Positions 1 through 7,745 of a DNA stretch of 64,000 bases are shown piece after piece. The stretch covers positions 1-64,000 of the forward strand of contig DASRJL010000041.1 in NCBI GenBank assembly GCA_035649495.1, in the 5' to 3' direction. Within the stretch, counting starts at the first letter, position 1; the number at the start of each line of letters is the position of its first letter. A program made the position numbers and the translations under genes. Source of the stretch: SG8-41 sp035649495 (lineage in GTDB: Bacteria; Pseudomonadota; Gammaproteobacteria; Burkholderiales; SG8-41). The notes beneath the pieces were generated by a model. It did no database searches and had not been told where the DNA came from. It saw only the letters and a list, made by a program, of their open reading frames with translations.

Positions 1-1
1 C

Positions 2-157
2 GATACGCTGGCAGTGCATGCCTACAACCTGGCGGCCGACGAGCGGCTCTCCGAGCTTGCGGCGCCCGCGCTGACCATCGTCGCCGCGGGCCTGGTGCCG
101 TTGATCGTGCTCTCGCGCTCGGTCGTCCGCGCGCGCGTTGCTGCGGAGCGGAGCTAG
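2..157 (+). CDS. Iron(III) ABC transporter permease, C-terminal fragment
   Basis: Open from the left edge to a TAG at 155-157, giving the last 51 residues. It begins DTLAVHAYNLAADERL and continues into a hydrophobic segment (APALTIVAAGLVPLIVLSR) and a basic tail. This resembles the end of FbpB/AfuB-type inner-membrane permeases, in which a last transmembrane helix follows a conserved DTLA.R.YNLA-like stretch. The gene for a Fe(3+)-binding protein lies just downstream in the opposite orientation, which supports an iron-uptake role. The fragment is too short for a firm family call, and the upstream part lies outside the window. Confidence 0.65.
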   Translation, partial: DTLAVHAYNLAADERLSELAAPALTIVAAGLVPLIVLSRSVVRARVAAERS

Positions 158-169
158 CACGCGCAAATT

Positions 170-266
170 CCAAGCGCCAAGCACCAAACTCCAAACAAGC
201 ATCAACTCTCAAGCACCAAATGCCAAACGTGTTTGTGAGTTGAGACTTGGAGCTTGGTGCTTACTT
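170..266. repeat. Heptamer array with inverted copy between convergent iron genes
   Basis: Units CCAAGCG, CCAAGCA, CCAAACT and CCAAACA start at 170, with two further CCAAANN units near 216. The complementary orientation follows as CTTGGAG, CTTGGTG, CTTACTT at 246-266. The two halves can pair into a long hairpin lying between the permease stop and the TAA of the binding-protein gene, which may serve as a two-way terminator. The inverted copy runs over that stop codon. Confidence 0.7.
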
Positions 267-1301
267 GAACCCTGACCGGTCCGCGATTTTCTGCGCGGTC
301 GGCTGGTTCTTGCCGACGATCGACAGGTTGAGCGTGTCGGTCTTGAACTTCCCCAGCGTCGCAAGCTGGGCGTTGTCCGGCGTCACCGAGGCGACAACCG
401 GCCATTCGTTATTGCCGTCGGCGAAATACTTCTGCGCCTGGTCGCTGGCCAGGTACTCGAGGAACAGCACTGCGGCCTCCCGGTTCGGCGCGTGTTTCAG
501 GACGCCGCCGCCGGACACGTTGACGTGGGTGCCGCGGTCCTTCTGGTTGGGAAGCACCACGCCCACCTTCGCCACTGCCTGGCGCTCCTCGGGCTTCTGG
601 GACCGCAGCAGCCGAACGTAGTAATAGGTGTTGCTGAGGGCGAGATCGCACTCGCCGGATGCGACGCCCATCAACTGGTCGGTGTCGCCGCCCTTGGGGG
701 CGCGGGCGAGATTGGATGCGACCGCCTTGCTCCACTCCTCGGTTTTCGCTTCACCCATGTAGTTGACGAGGGAGCTGATGAGCGAGAGGTTGTACACGTG
801 CCCGCTCGAGCGCGTGCAGATCCTGCCCTTCCATTTGGGATTGGCGAGATCCTCGTAAGTAGCGATCTCGCCGGGCTTCACCCGCTCCTTGCTGTAGGCG
901 ATGATGCGCGCGCGCGTGGAGAAACCGTACCACAGCCCGTCCGGATGGCGGAAAGCGGAGGGGATGCGCGCGTCGAGCACCTTGGACTTGACGGGCTGGA
1001 ACAGGCCCAGCTGCTCGGCGCGCCACAGCCGGCCGGCGTCCACCGTGATCAATACGTCCGCGGGGCTCTTGTCGCCCTCGTTGCGTACGCGCTCGATCAG
1101 CGGATCCTCGCCGCCCTCGATCAGGTTGATCTTGATACCGGTCTGTTTCGTGAAGTTGTCGTAGAGCGCCTGGTCGGTCTGGTAGTGGCGCGACGAATAG
1201 AGGTTCAGCACCTTGTCTTGCGCCGTTGCAGTAACCGCGCCGACCGCGAGGGACAGACCCGCGGCAAAGGCGAACACTCTGGTCATTTCTTTGAGCATCA
1301 T
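261..1301 (-). CDS. Periplasmic Fe(3+)-binding protein of an ABC importer (FbpA/FutA type)
   Basis: About 346 residues. It captures ferric iron in the periplasm and hands it to an inner-membrane permease such as the one ending at 157. The N-terminus has a signal peptide (basic start, then FAFAAGLSLAVGAV, cleavage near ATAQ-DK). The mature protein starts VLNLYSSRHYQTDQALY, typical of FutA-like proteins. A NTYYYVRL motif supplies the tyrosines that coordinate iron in this family. I chose the ATG at 1301 because AAGGA lies six bases upstream; an ATG at 1307 is also in frame. The gene converges on the permease, so the two are not in one operon. A possible Fur box lies upstream at 1349-1372. Family assignment is firm; substrate is inferred from the family. 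Confidence 0.88.
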   Translation of the reverse strand: MMLKEMTRVFAFAAGLSLAVGAVTATAQDKVLNLYSSRHYQTDQALYDNFTKQTGIKINLIEGGEDPLIERVRNEGDKSPADVLITVDAGRLWRAEQLGLFQPVKSKVLDARIPSAFRHPDGLWYGFSTRARIIAYSKERVKPGEIATYEDLANPKWKGRICTRSSGHVYNLSLISSLVNYMGEAKTEEWSKAVASNLARAPKGGDTDQLMGVASGECDLALSNTYYYVRLLRSQKPEERQAVAKVGVVLPNQKDRGTHVNVSGGGVLKHAPNREAAVLFLEYLASDQAQKYFADGNNEWPVVASVTPDNAQLATLGKFKTDTLNLSIVGKNQPTAQKIADRSGFK

Positions 1302-1348
1302 GGCCATTCCTTGCTGGATCGGATTCAGAAGGGGTGTATATAACGAGT

Positions 1349-1372
1349 GCTAATGCTAACAAGAATGATTCC
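1349..1372 (-). promoter_or_regulatory. Candidate Fur box
   Basis: Four consecutive hexamers, GCTAAT GCTAAC AAGAAT GATTCC, approximate the GATAAT repeat array bound by Fur. The site lies about 50 bp upstream of the Fe(3+)-binding protein start and is AT-rich compared with its surroundings. Matches per hexamer are 5/6, 4/6, 4/6 and partial, so this is a suggestive site only. Confidence 0.35.
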
Positions 1373-1446
1373 CACTAGCAAGACGCCTGTGTGCCTGCGT
1401 GAGCGCCGCTGGTCCTCGATCCCTCGGAGTGGCGTACACTCGCGAC

Positions 1447-2352
1447 GTGACTTCCTCGCTTCGACCACTATCGATACGCAGGGTGATTGCGACCGTCGCG
1501 GGGTTGCTGGCGGTCGCGACGGCATGGGCCCAGGTCACCGTGCTGGAAGTGATACCTCTGCGCTACCGCACGGTCGAGCAGGTGCTGCCCGTCATCCAGC
1601 CGATGCTGGCGAAGGGGGGTACCGCGAGCGGTCTCCAGGGCCAGCTCGTGATACGCACCACGCCCGGTAACCTGGAAGAGATCAGGCGCATCCTCGCGAG
1701 CATAGATACCGTGCCGCGGCGGTTGCTCATCACGGTCCGACAGGACGCGGACGCCAGCTACAGCGAGCGCGGGGTCGGGGTCTCGGGAAGGATAGGTACG
1801 GACCAGGGGCGCGTAACCGTTCCGGGCAGCGTCGCAGGACCCGGCGGCAGCGCGGTAGTGCGAGAAGGCGACGATCGCCTGCGCGCCCGGGTGGTGGATT
1901 CCAGCTCGGCGGACAGCGATCGCAACACCCAGACCGTGCAGGTGATGGAAGGCAGCCCGGCGTTCATCCGCGTCGGCCAGTCAGTTCCGGTCCAGCAGCA
2001 GCAACAGCCGCTCGTTCGCACGTTCCCCGGCGGTCGCACCGTGACGGAACAGGTCGTCGGCGGCGTGGAATACCGGGATGCCACGTCCGGTTTCTACGCG
2101 CTACCCAGGGTAGCGGGCGACCGCGTTACGCTCGACATCAGCGCGCAGCGCGAGGCGCTTTCGGGACAGGTCCAGGGCGGCTTCAACGTGCAGCGCGCGG
2201 TGACCACCGTTGCGGGCCGGCTCGGGGAGTGGATAGAAGTCGTCGGTACTGCACAAACCGCCAGCGGACAGCAATCGGTGCTCCTGGGACGCACGGCCGC
2301 TACCGCGAGCGATACCCGCCGGGTGCTGGTGAAGGTGGAGGAATTGAGATAA
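1447..2352 (+). CDS. Exported protein with a secretin N-terminal (STN/NolW-like) domain
   Basis: About 301 residues from a GTG at 1447; a GTG at 1399 is in frame but would put 16 residues before the signal peptide. The signal peptide is followed by AWAQ. The segment VTVLEVIPLRYRTVEQVLPVIQPML, then QLVIRTTPGNLEEIRRIL and SIDTVPRRLLITV, matches the short beta-alpha-beta domains found in the periplasmic part of type II/III secretins. There is no C-terminal secretin pore domain. The remainder is beta-rich and contains a run of five glutamines (PVQQQQQPLV). It may be a periplasmic partner of an assembly system or a free-standing relic domain. The stop overlaps the probable leader of the helicase gene. 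Function is unknown. Confidence 0.6.
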   Translation: MTSSLRPLSIRRVIATVAGLLAVATAWAQVTVLEVIPLRYRTVEQVLPVIQPMLAKGGTASGLQGQLVIRTTPGNLEEIRRILASIDTVPRRLLITVRQDADASYSERGVGVSGRIGTDQGRVTVPGSVAGPGGSAVVREGDDRLRARVVDSSSADSDRNTQTVQVMEGSPAFIRVGQSVPVQQQQQPLVRTFPGGRTVTEQVVGGVEYRDATSGFYALPRVAGDRVTLDISAQREALSGQVQGGFNVQRAVTTVAGRLGEWIEVVGTAQTASGQQSVLLGRTAATASDTRRVLVKVEELR

Positions 2353-2399
2353 AGGACCCTACGTCATCCCCTCCGGGTCCAGGCGGTGTTCTGCACTCG

Positions 2400-4376
2400 G
2401 TGTTTTCTCCCGACGGACCGCTGGCAAAAGCGGTCGCAGGCTTCCGCGCCCGCCCGTTCCAGGTCGAGATGGCCGAGGCAGTGGCCGAGGCGATCGCCGG
2501 CAACACCGTGCTGGTCGCCGAAGCAGGCACCGGGACGGGAAAGACCTACGCCTACCTGGTGCCGGCACTCCTTTCGGGCGGCAAGGTAATCGTCTCGACC
2601 GGCACGAAGAACCTCCAGGACCAGCTCTACGATCGTGACATTCCCACCGTCCGGCGCGCGCTCAATGTCCCGGTGACCGTGGCGCTGTTGAAGGGCCGCG
2701 CGAACTATGTCTGTCACTATCACCTGGAGCGCACTCTCCAGGATGGGCGGTTGCAGAGCCGCGACGATGCCCGGAATCTCCACGAGATCGAGCGCTTCGC
2801 GCGGACCACGAGAAGCGGGGACAAGGCCGCGTGTACCGCCGTTCCCGAGAATGCCTCCATCTGGTCGTACGTCACCTCCACGCGGGAGAACTGCCTCGGG
2901 GCGCAGTGCCCGCGCTACGACGCGTGTTTCGTGATGGAAGCGCGCCGGCAGGCGCTCGCGGCCGACGTAGTGGTCGTCAATCACCACCTGTTCTTCGCCG
3001 ATCTCGTGCTGCGGGACGAAGGCGTCTCCGAGCTGCTGCCGGCCAGCAACACCATCGTCTTCGACGAAGCGCATCAGCTCCCGGAAACCGCGGGACTGTT
3101 CTTCGGCGAGAGCGTATCGACCTCGCAGCTGATCGAGCTCGCGCGCGACACGCGGCTGGAGGCCGCAGCGTCTGCCGCCGACTATGCCGGGCTGCCGGAC
3201 GCCGGCCAGGCGCTCGACAAGGCCGCGCGCGACCTGCGGCTCGCGTTCAGGGAGGAGGGTGGCCGTTTTCCCATGCGCGCGCTCGCCGGCCGCGAGGATT
3301 TCGAATCCGCGCTGGGCATGGTGCTGCGGAAACTCGACGAGCTGGCGGCCGAGCTCCAGAAGCAGGCGGAGCGCAGCGAAGGGCTCGCGCGGCTCCTCGA
3401 GCGCGCGCTCACTCTCGCCGAGCGCGGGGAGCGGTGGAGGAGCGGCGCCGACGAGGAGCGCGTGCGCTGGGTCGAGCTCTTCGGGCGCTCGCTGCATCTC
3501 AACTCGACGCCGCTGTCGGTCGCCGGCATCTTCGGGCGCCAGATCGCGGGCCAGGCCCGCTCCTGGATTTTTGCGTCGGCGACGCTCTCCGTGAATCGCG
3601 ATTTCAGCCACTATTGCGGCGAAATGGGGCTGGCGGGAGCGCGCACCGCGAGCTGGGACAGTCCATTCGATTTTGCGGCGCAATCGCTGCTCTACGTGCC
3701 GGAGCGGCTGCCCGAGCCCAACACGCGGGAGCACACGGCCGCGGTGGTGGAGGCCGCGTTGCCGGTGATCGAAGCCGCGGGCGGCGGTGCGTTCGTGCTG
3801 TTCACCAGCCTGCGCGCCATGCGCGAAGCCCACGAGCTCCTGAGGAGCGCGTTCGAGGCGCGCGGACTCACCTACCCGCTGCTCGTGCAGGGAGAGGGCT
3901 CGCGCTCGGAGATGCTGGTCAGGTTCCGCGACCTGGGCGATGCGGTACTGGTCGGCAGCCACTCGTTCTGGGAGGGCGTGGACGTGCGCGGCAAGGCGCT
4001 GTCGGTCGTGGTGATAGACAAGCTCCCGTTCGCGCCGCCGGAGGACCCGGTGATCGCCGCGCGCATCGAGAAGATCAACCGGGAAGGCCGCAGCGCGTTC
4101 GTCGAGTACCAGCTGCCCGAGGCCGTGATCACGCTGAAGCAGGGCGCCGGCCGGCTGATCCGGGACGAGACCGACCGTGGCGTGCTGATGATCTGCGACC
4201 GGCGCCTCGTCTCGAAGAGCTACGGCAAGCGCATGCTGCAGAGCCTGCCGCCGATGACGATGACGCGCAGCGCGGCCGAAGCGGCCGCCTTCTTCAGTCG
4301 GCCGGCCACGGTCCCAGCCAGCGCCACCCCAGCCACCCAAGAAGAGCCAGCGCCGACAGCCAGAGGACGACGATAA
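2400..4376 (+). CDS. ATP-dependent DNA helicase, DinG/YoaA (XPD-like) family
   Basis: About 658 residues from the GTG at 2400; CTG at 2391 is an alternative, and longer readings have no good start. This is a superfamily 2, 5'-3' iron-sulfur helicase involved in DNA repair. Walker A is AEAGTGTGKT near residue 40-49, and the DEAH box is VFDEAHQLPE. Four cysteines suited to a [4Fe-4S] cluster lie between them (ANYVC, then ENCLGAQCPRYDAC). Motif VI is QGAGRLIRDETDRGVL near the C-terminus. The length fits YoaA (about 640) better than DinG (about 715). The 3' end overlaps the convergent YkvA-family gene by 83 bp. Family membership is certain; the choice between YoaA and DinG is inferred from length. 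Confidence 0.88.
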   Translation: MFSPDGPLAKAVAGFRARPFQVEMAEAVAEAIAGNTVLVAEAGTGTGKTYAYLVPALLSGGKVIVSTGTKNLQDQLYDRDIPTVRRALNVPVTVALLKGRANYVCHYHLERTLQDGRLQSRDDARNLHEIERFARTTRSGDKAACTAVPENASIWSYVTSTRENCLGAQCPRYDACFVMEARRQALAADVVVVNHHLFFADLVLRDEGVSELLPASNTIVFDEAHQLPETAGLFFGESVSTSQLIELARDTRLEAAASAADYAGLPDAGQALDKAARDLRLAFREEGGRFPMRALAGREDFESALGMVLRKLDELAAELQKQAERSEGLARLLERALTLAERGERWRSGADEERVRWVELFGRSLHLNSTPLSVAGIFGRQIAGQARSWIFASATLSVNRDFSHYCGEMGLAGARTASWDSPFDFAAQSLLYVPERLPEPNTREHTAAVVEAALPVIEAAGGGAFVLFTSLRAMREAHELLRSAFEARGLTYPLLVQGEGSRSEMLVRFRDLGDAVLVGSHSFWEGVDVRGKALSVVVIDKLPFAPPEDPVIAARIEKINREGRSAFVEYQLPEAVITLKQGAGRLIRDETDRGVLMICDRRLVSKSYGKRMLQSLPPMTMTRSAAEAAAFFSRPATVPASATPATQEEPAPTARGRR

Positions 4377-4707
4377 CGGCGGCAGCAACGCGGCTCCTCG
4401 GCACGGAGCGCCATTCCTCGATGCGCAGGTCCGCCTCGGCCCGGCATTCGGCCATCACGTCTTCGGGCACGAGCTTGAGCACCAGCCACACCCCCAGCGG
4501 CACGATGACGAGGTCGTCCAGGTAGCCCAGCACGGGGATGAAGTCGGGGATGAGGTCGATCGGGCTCAGCGCATAGCCGACCAGCGTCAGCGCCAGCGCC
4601 TTCGCCAGCCACGGCGTGCGCGGATGCCGCGTGCAGATCCAGAGCACCACGACCTCGCGCTTGAGGTAGCGCGCCCATTCCCGCAGGCCGGTTGACGAAA
4701 GACTCAC
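4294..4707 (-). CDS. YkvA-family (DUF1232) membrane protein
   Basis: 137 residues. The signature ALSPIDLIPDFIPVLGYLDD, preceded by PWLAKALALTLVGYAL and followed by the helix LVIVPLGVWLVLKLVPEDV, is diagnostic of DUF1232/YkvA. A third hydrophobic helix (VAAAVIVVLWLSALALLGWLG) ends the protein. The function of the family is not established. The GTG start at 4707 lies inside a heptamer repeat array, so the N-terminus may be partly repeat-derived. The 3' end overlaps the convergent helicase gene by 83 bp, and the last residues (WRWLGPWPAD) come from that overlap. Confidence 0.8.
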   Translation of the reverse strand: MSLSSTGLREWARYLKREVVVLWICTRHPRTPWLAKALALTLVGYALSPIDLIPDFIPVLGYLDDLVIVPLGVWLVLKLVPEDVMAECRAEADLRIEEWRSVPRSRVAAAVIVVLWLSALALLGWLGWRWLGPWPAD

Positions 4708-4738
4708 TGGTCACCGGTCACTGGTCACCGGTCACGGG
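4704..4738. repeat. Heptamer array, TCACYGG unit, five copies
   Basis: Units TCACTGG, TCACCGG, TCACTGG, TCACCGG, TCACGGG run between the YkvA-family start and the rimO stop. The same unit family recurs near 10.4, 22.7, 31.7, 34.1, 34.3 and 46.5 kb. Confidence 0.9.
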
Positions 4739-4739
4739 G

Positions 4740-6122
4740 TCAGGCTACCTCGGCCCACATGTCGTGAACGTCGGTCCGCATCACGCGTACCGTGGCGAAT
4801 TCTCCCGGCTTGAGGTCTTGCGCGGGCGTCACGTGCACGACCCCGTCGATCTCCGGAGCGTCGGCCGGGCTGCGCGCCGTGGCGCCGCCGGTATCGACCG
4901 TGTCGACCAGAACTTTCAGGGTCCTTCCAACGTGCCGCTGCAGCCGCCGGGCGCTGATCTCCTCCTGCAGCTTCATCAATCGCGCGCGCCGCTCCTGCTT
5001 CAGGTCGTCGGGCACATGGCCGGGGAGGGCGTTCGCGCTCGCGCCCTCCACCGGGGAGTAGGCGAAGCAGCCGACCCGGTCCAGCTCGGCTGCGGCGAGG
5101 AAGGCGAGCAGCTCCTCGAACTCGGTATCGGTCTCCCCGGGAAAGCCGGCGATGAAGGTGCTGCGGATCGTGATATCGGGGCAGATCGCGCGCCAGCGCC
5201 GGATGCGCTCGAGGTTGTCCTCGCTGCTCGCCGGCCGCTTCATGAGCTTCAGGATGCGCCGGCTTGCGTGCTGGAAGGGGACGTCGAGGTACGGCAGCAG
5301 CTTCCCCTCGGCCATCAGGGGCACCACTTCATCCACGTGGGGATACGGATAGACGTAATGGAGCCGCACCCAGGCTCCCAGCTCTCCCAGCGCGCGCACG
5401 AGGTCGGTCATGCGCGTTCTCACCGGGCGGCCGCCCCAGAATCCCGTGCGGTACTTGACGTCCACGCCGTAGGCGCTCGTGTCCTGGGAGATGACGAGCA
5501 GCTCCTTCACGCCCGCCCCGACCAGCGCCTCGGCTTCGCGCAGCACTTCCCCGACCGGCCTGCTGACGAGATCGCCGCGCATGGAGGGGATGATGCAGAA
5601 GGTGCAGCGGTGATTGCAGCCTTCCGCGATCTTGAGATACGCGTAATGCGGCGGCGTGAGCCTGACGCCGATGCCCGAAACCGGGGGCGGAACGAGACTC
5701 GTAAACGGATCGTGCGGCTGCGGGAGGTGCCTGCGGACTTCCTGCATCACCTCGGCGGTGGCGTGCGGACCCGTCACCGCGAGCACGCGCGGGTGCGTCT
5801 TGCGCACGATATCGCCCTTGGCGCCGAGACAACCCGTGACGATCACCTTGCCGTTTTCGGCTAGCGCTTCGCCGATGGCGGACAGCGATTCCGCGACCGC
5901 CTCGTCGATGAAGCCGCAGGTGTTGACGACGACGAGATCGGCATCCTCGTAGCGCGGCGCTATGAGATAGCCCTCGGCGCGCAACTGCGTCAGGATGCGC
6001 TCGGAGTCGACGAGCGCCTTGGGGCAGCCGAGCGAGACGAAACCGACCGTGGGTGTCTTGCGCTTCCGGGTGGAAGCACGGCCGGCCCGGGATGCGGGGT
6101 GTGACCTCGTTACCTGGGACAC
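4740..6122 (-). CDS. rimO: Ribosomal protein S12 methylthiotransferase
   Basis: 460 residues. This radical-SAM enzyme adds a methylthio group to the conserved aspartate of ribosomal protein S12. The N-terminal methylthiotransferase domain has its three cluster cysteines in SLGCPKALVDSERI, VVNTCGFIDEA and VTGCLGAKGD. The radical-SAM CxxxCxxC is CNHRCTFC. The C-terminal TRAM-like segment follows VGRTLKVLVDTVD. SLGCPKALVDSE and CTFCIIPSMRG favour RimO over MiaB. The length fits the family (about 440). Upstream phaR ends 10 bp away on the same strand, so the two are probably cotranscribed. Confidence 0.95.
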   Translation of the reverse strand: MSQVTRSHPASRAGRASTRKRKTPTVGFVSLGCPKALVDSERILTQLRAEGYLIAPRYEDADLVVVNTCGFIDEAVAESLSAIGEALAENGKVIVTGCLGAKGDIVRKTHPRVLAVTGPHATAEVMQEVRRHLPQPHDPFTSLVPPPVSGIGVRLTPPHYAYLKIAEGCNHRCTFCIIPSMRGDLVSRPVGEVLREAEALVGAGVKELLVISQDTSAYGVDVKYRTGFWGGRPVRTRMTDLVRALGELGAWVRLHYVYPYPHVDEVVPLMAEGKLLPYLDVPFQHASRRILKLMKRPASSEDNLERIRRWRAICPDITIRSTFIAGFPGETDTEFEELLAFLAAAELDRVGCFAYSPVEGASANALPGHVPDDLKQERRARLMKLQEEISARRLQRHVGRTLKVLVDTVDTGGATARSPADAPEIDGVVHVTPAQDLKPGEFATVRVMRTDVHDMWAEVA

Positions 6123-6132
6123 GAGCGCGTAA

Positions 6133-6759
6133 TCAGGACTTGCCGCCGCCCGGGTCGGACTTCTTGTCGTCGTTCTTCGTGTCGTCAGCGGGCTTGCCGT
6201 CGGCGCCCTGGCGGTAGCCGCCGGGACCGAAGGTGGGGAACGGGAACGTGCCGAACAGGTTGCGGGTCTGCTGCTGCAGCTGGTTCTGCATTTCGAGGAA
6301 GGCGCTCGCGCTCTGCTCGAGGTAGCGCCCCATCAGTCCCTGCATCGCCGGCCCCTGCATCTTGAGGAAATCGCTCCAGGCGTCGGTATTCAACATGGGA
6401 TTCTCGCCGTAGACCTGGCGTGACTGCTCCTGGAGTCGCTTCTGGATCTCGATGAAGGTGTGTATGTTCTTCTCGAGGTAGCTGCCCATCATGCCCTGCA
6501 TGGCGTTGCCGTAGAAGCGGATGATCTGGGACAGCATGTCGCTCGAGAACATCGGCGCGCCCACGCTTTCCTCCTCGAGGATGATCTGGAGCAGGATGGC
6601 GCGCGTGAGATCCTCGTGGCTCTTGGCGTCCTCCACCTTGAAGTCGACGTGATCCAGCACGAGCTGCTTCACGTCGGTCAACGTGATGTAGCTGCTCGTC
6701 TCCGTGTCGTAGAGGCGTCGGTTCGGATACTTCTTGATGATCCGATGCTGTTGTGCCAT
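6133..6759 (-). CDS. phaR: Polyhydroxyalkanoate synthesis repressor PhaR
   Basis: 208 residues. It binds DNA and PHA granules and represses phasin genes until polymer accumulates. The N-terminus RIIKKYPNRRLYDTETSSYI is the hallmark of the PHB/PHA accumulation regulator DNA-binding domain, followed by ITLTDVKQLVLDH. The C-terminal half contains repeated helices (QEQSRQVYG, LEMQNQLQQQTRNLF) and a disordered polar tail ending DPGGGKS. It lies downstream of phaB on the same strand and 10 bp upstream of rimO. The family call is firm; granule binding is known from relatives. Confidence 0.93.
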   Translation of the reverse strand: MAQQHRIIKKYPNRRLYDTETSSYITLTDVKQLVLDHVDFKVEDAKSHEDLTRAILLQIILEEESVGAPMFSSDMLSQIIRFYGNAMQGMMGSYLEKNIHTFIEIQKRLQEQSRQVYGENPMLNTDAWSDFLKMQGPAMQGLMGRYLEQSASAFLEMQNQLQQQTRNLFGTFPFPTFGPGGYRQGADGKPADDTKNDDKKSDPGGGKS

Positions 6760-6862
6760 GGCGGCCGGTCAAGGAAAGGGGGATTATTGCAGAGCGGTGC
6801 GGGCTTTGCAATCTAAGGGATTGAAAATAATCGGCAAATCCGTTCTTCAGTCGGCTTCTTGC

Positions 6863-6897
6863 AACTCAAAACTCGAAACTCAAAACTTGAAACTATC
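6863..6897. repeat. Heptamer array, AACTCAA unit, five copies
   Basis: Units AACTCAA, AACTCGA, AACTCAA, AACTTGA, AACTATC end exactly at the phaB stop codon. The unit sequence differs from other arrays in the window, but the 7-bp period is the same. Confidence 0.85.
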
Positions 6898-7641
6898 TTA
6901 GTACATGTGCTGGCCGCCGTTGATCGCGATGTTGGCGCCGGTGACGAAGGCCGCCTCCTCCGAGCAGAGGTAGGCGACGAGACCGGCCACTTCCTCCGGC
7001 CTGCCGAGCCGTCCGATGGGGATCTGCGGAATGACCTTCGTGTCGAGCACCTCCTTGGGTATCGCGAGCACCATCTTCGTCCCGATGTAGCCCGGCGATA
7101 TCGTGTTCACGGTGACGCCCTTGCGCGCGACCTCCAGCGCGAGGGCCTTGGTGAATCCGTACATGCCCGACTTGGCGGCCGAGTAATTGGTCTGGCCGAA
7201 CGCGCCTTTCGCGCCGTTGATCGAGGAGATGTTGATGATGCGGCCCCAGCTGCGCTCGACCATGCCGTCGCACACGGGCTTGGTCATGTTGAACACGCTG
7301 TCGAGATTGGTGCGCAGCACCGCGTCCCAGTCCACCTTGCCCATTTTCTTGAACGTCATGTCGCGCGTGATGCCCGCGTTGTTCACCAGGATGTCGACGG
7401 GGCCCGCTTCCGACTCGATTTTCGCCACCGCCTTCTGGCACGAGTCGAAATCCGCGACGTCGACCGGCACGGCGCGCATGTCGTGGCCTTTCGCCTTCAT
7501 CTCCTTGATCCACTCCGCGGACCTGGTGTTGGCGGGCGAATGCGTCGTCACCACCTGGTTCCCCATCGCCGCGAGCTTGAGGCAGATCGCTTCGCCCAAT
7601 CCGCCCATGCCGCCCGTTACCACTGCGACTCGCCTGGTCAT
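6898..7641 (-). CDS. phaB: Acetoacetyl-CoA reductase
   Basis: 247 residues. It reduces acetoacetyl-CoA to (R)-3-hydroxybutyryl-CoA with NADPH, the second step of PHB synthesis, in the cytoplasm. This is a classical short-chain dehydrogenase: the nucleotide loop is TGGMGGLGEAI, NNAGITRDMTF follows, and the catalytic Ser-Tyr-Lys set is in NISSINGAKGAFGQTNYSAAKSG written across two motifs (ISSING and YSAAK). FGQTNYSAAK and IAINGGQHMY are characteristic of PhaB. The length matches the family (246). It lies between phaC and phaR on one strand. No phaA thiolase gene is in the window. Confidence 0.95.
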   Translation of the reverse strand: MTRRVAVVTGGMGGLGEAICLKLAAMGNQVVTTHSPANTRSAEWIKEMKAKGHDMRAVPVDVADFDSCQKAVAKIESEAGPVDILVNNAGITRDMTFKKMGKVDWDAVLRTNLDSVFNMTKPVCDGMVERSWGRIINISSINGAKGAFGQTNYSAAKSGMYGFTKALALEVARKGVTVNTISPGYIGTKMVLAIPKEVLDTKVIPQIPIGRLGRPEEVAGLVAYLCSEEAAFVTGANIAINGGQHMY

Positions 7642-7745
7642 ATATCACTCTCCTCAGAGTCGTAACAAATGAGGGGACCTTCCCCTTCCCCTCATGCTCC
7701 CCTACATCAGGGCGCCTACCCTTCATTTTGATAGGCGCTCTAAGA

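Noticed and set aside
2364..4388. 674-codon open frame opposite the DinG/YoaA helicase gene
   Set aside because: Antisense shadow of a high-GC gene; Arg/His/Gly-rich with no domain, while the plus strand has a full helicase.
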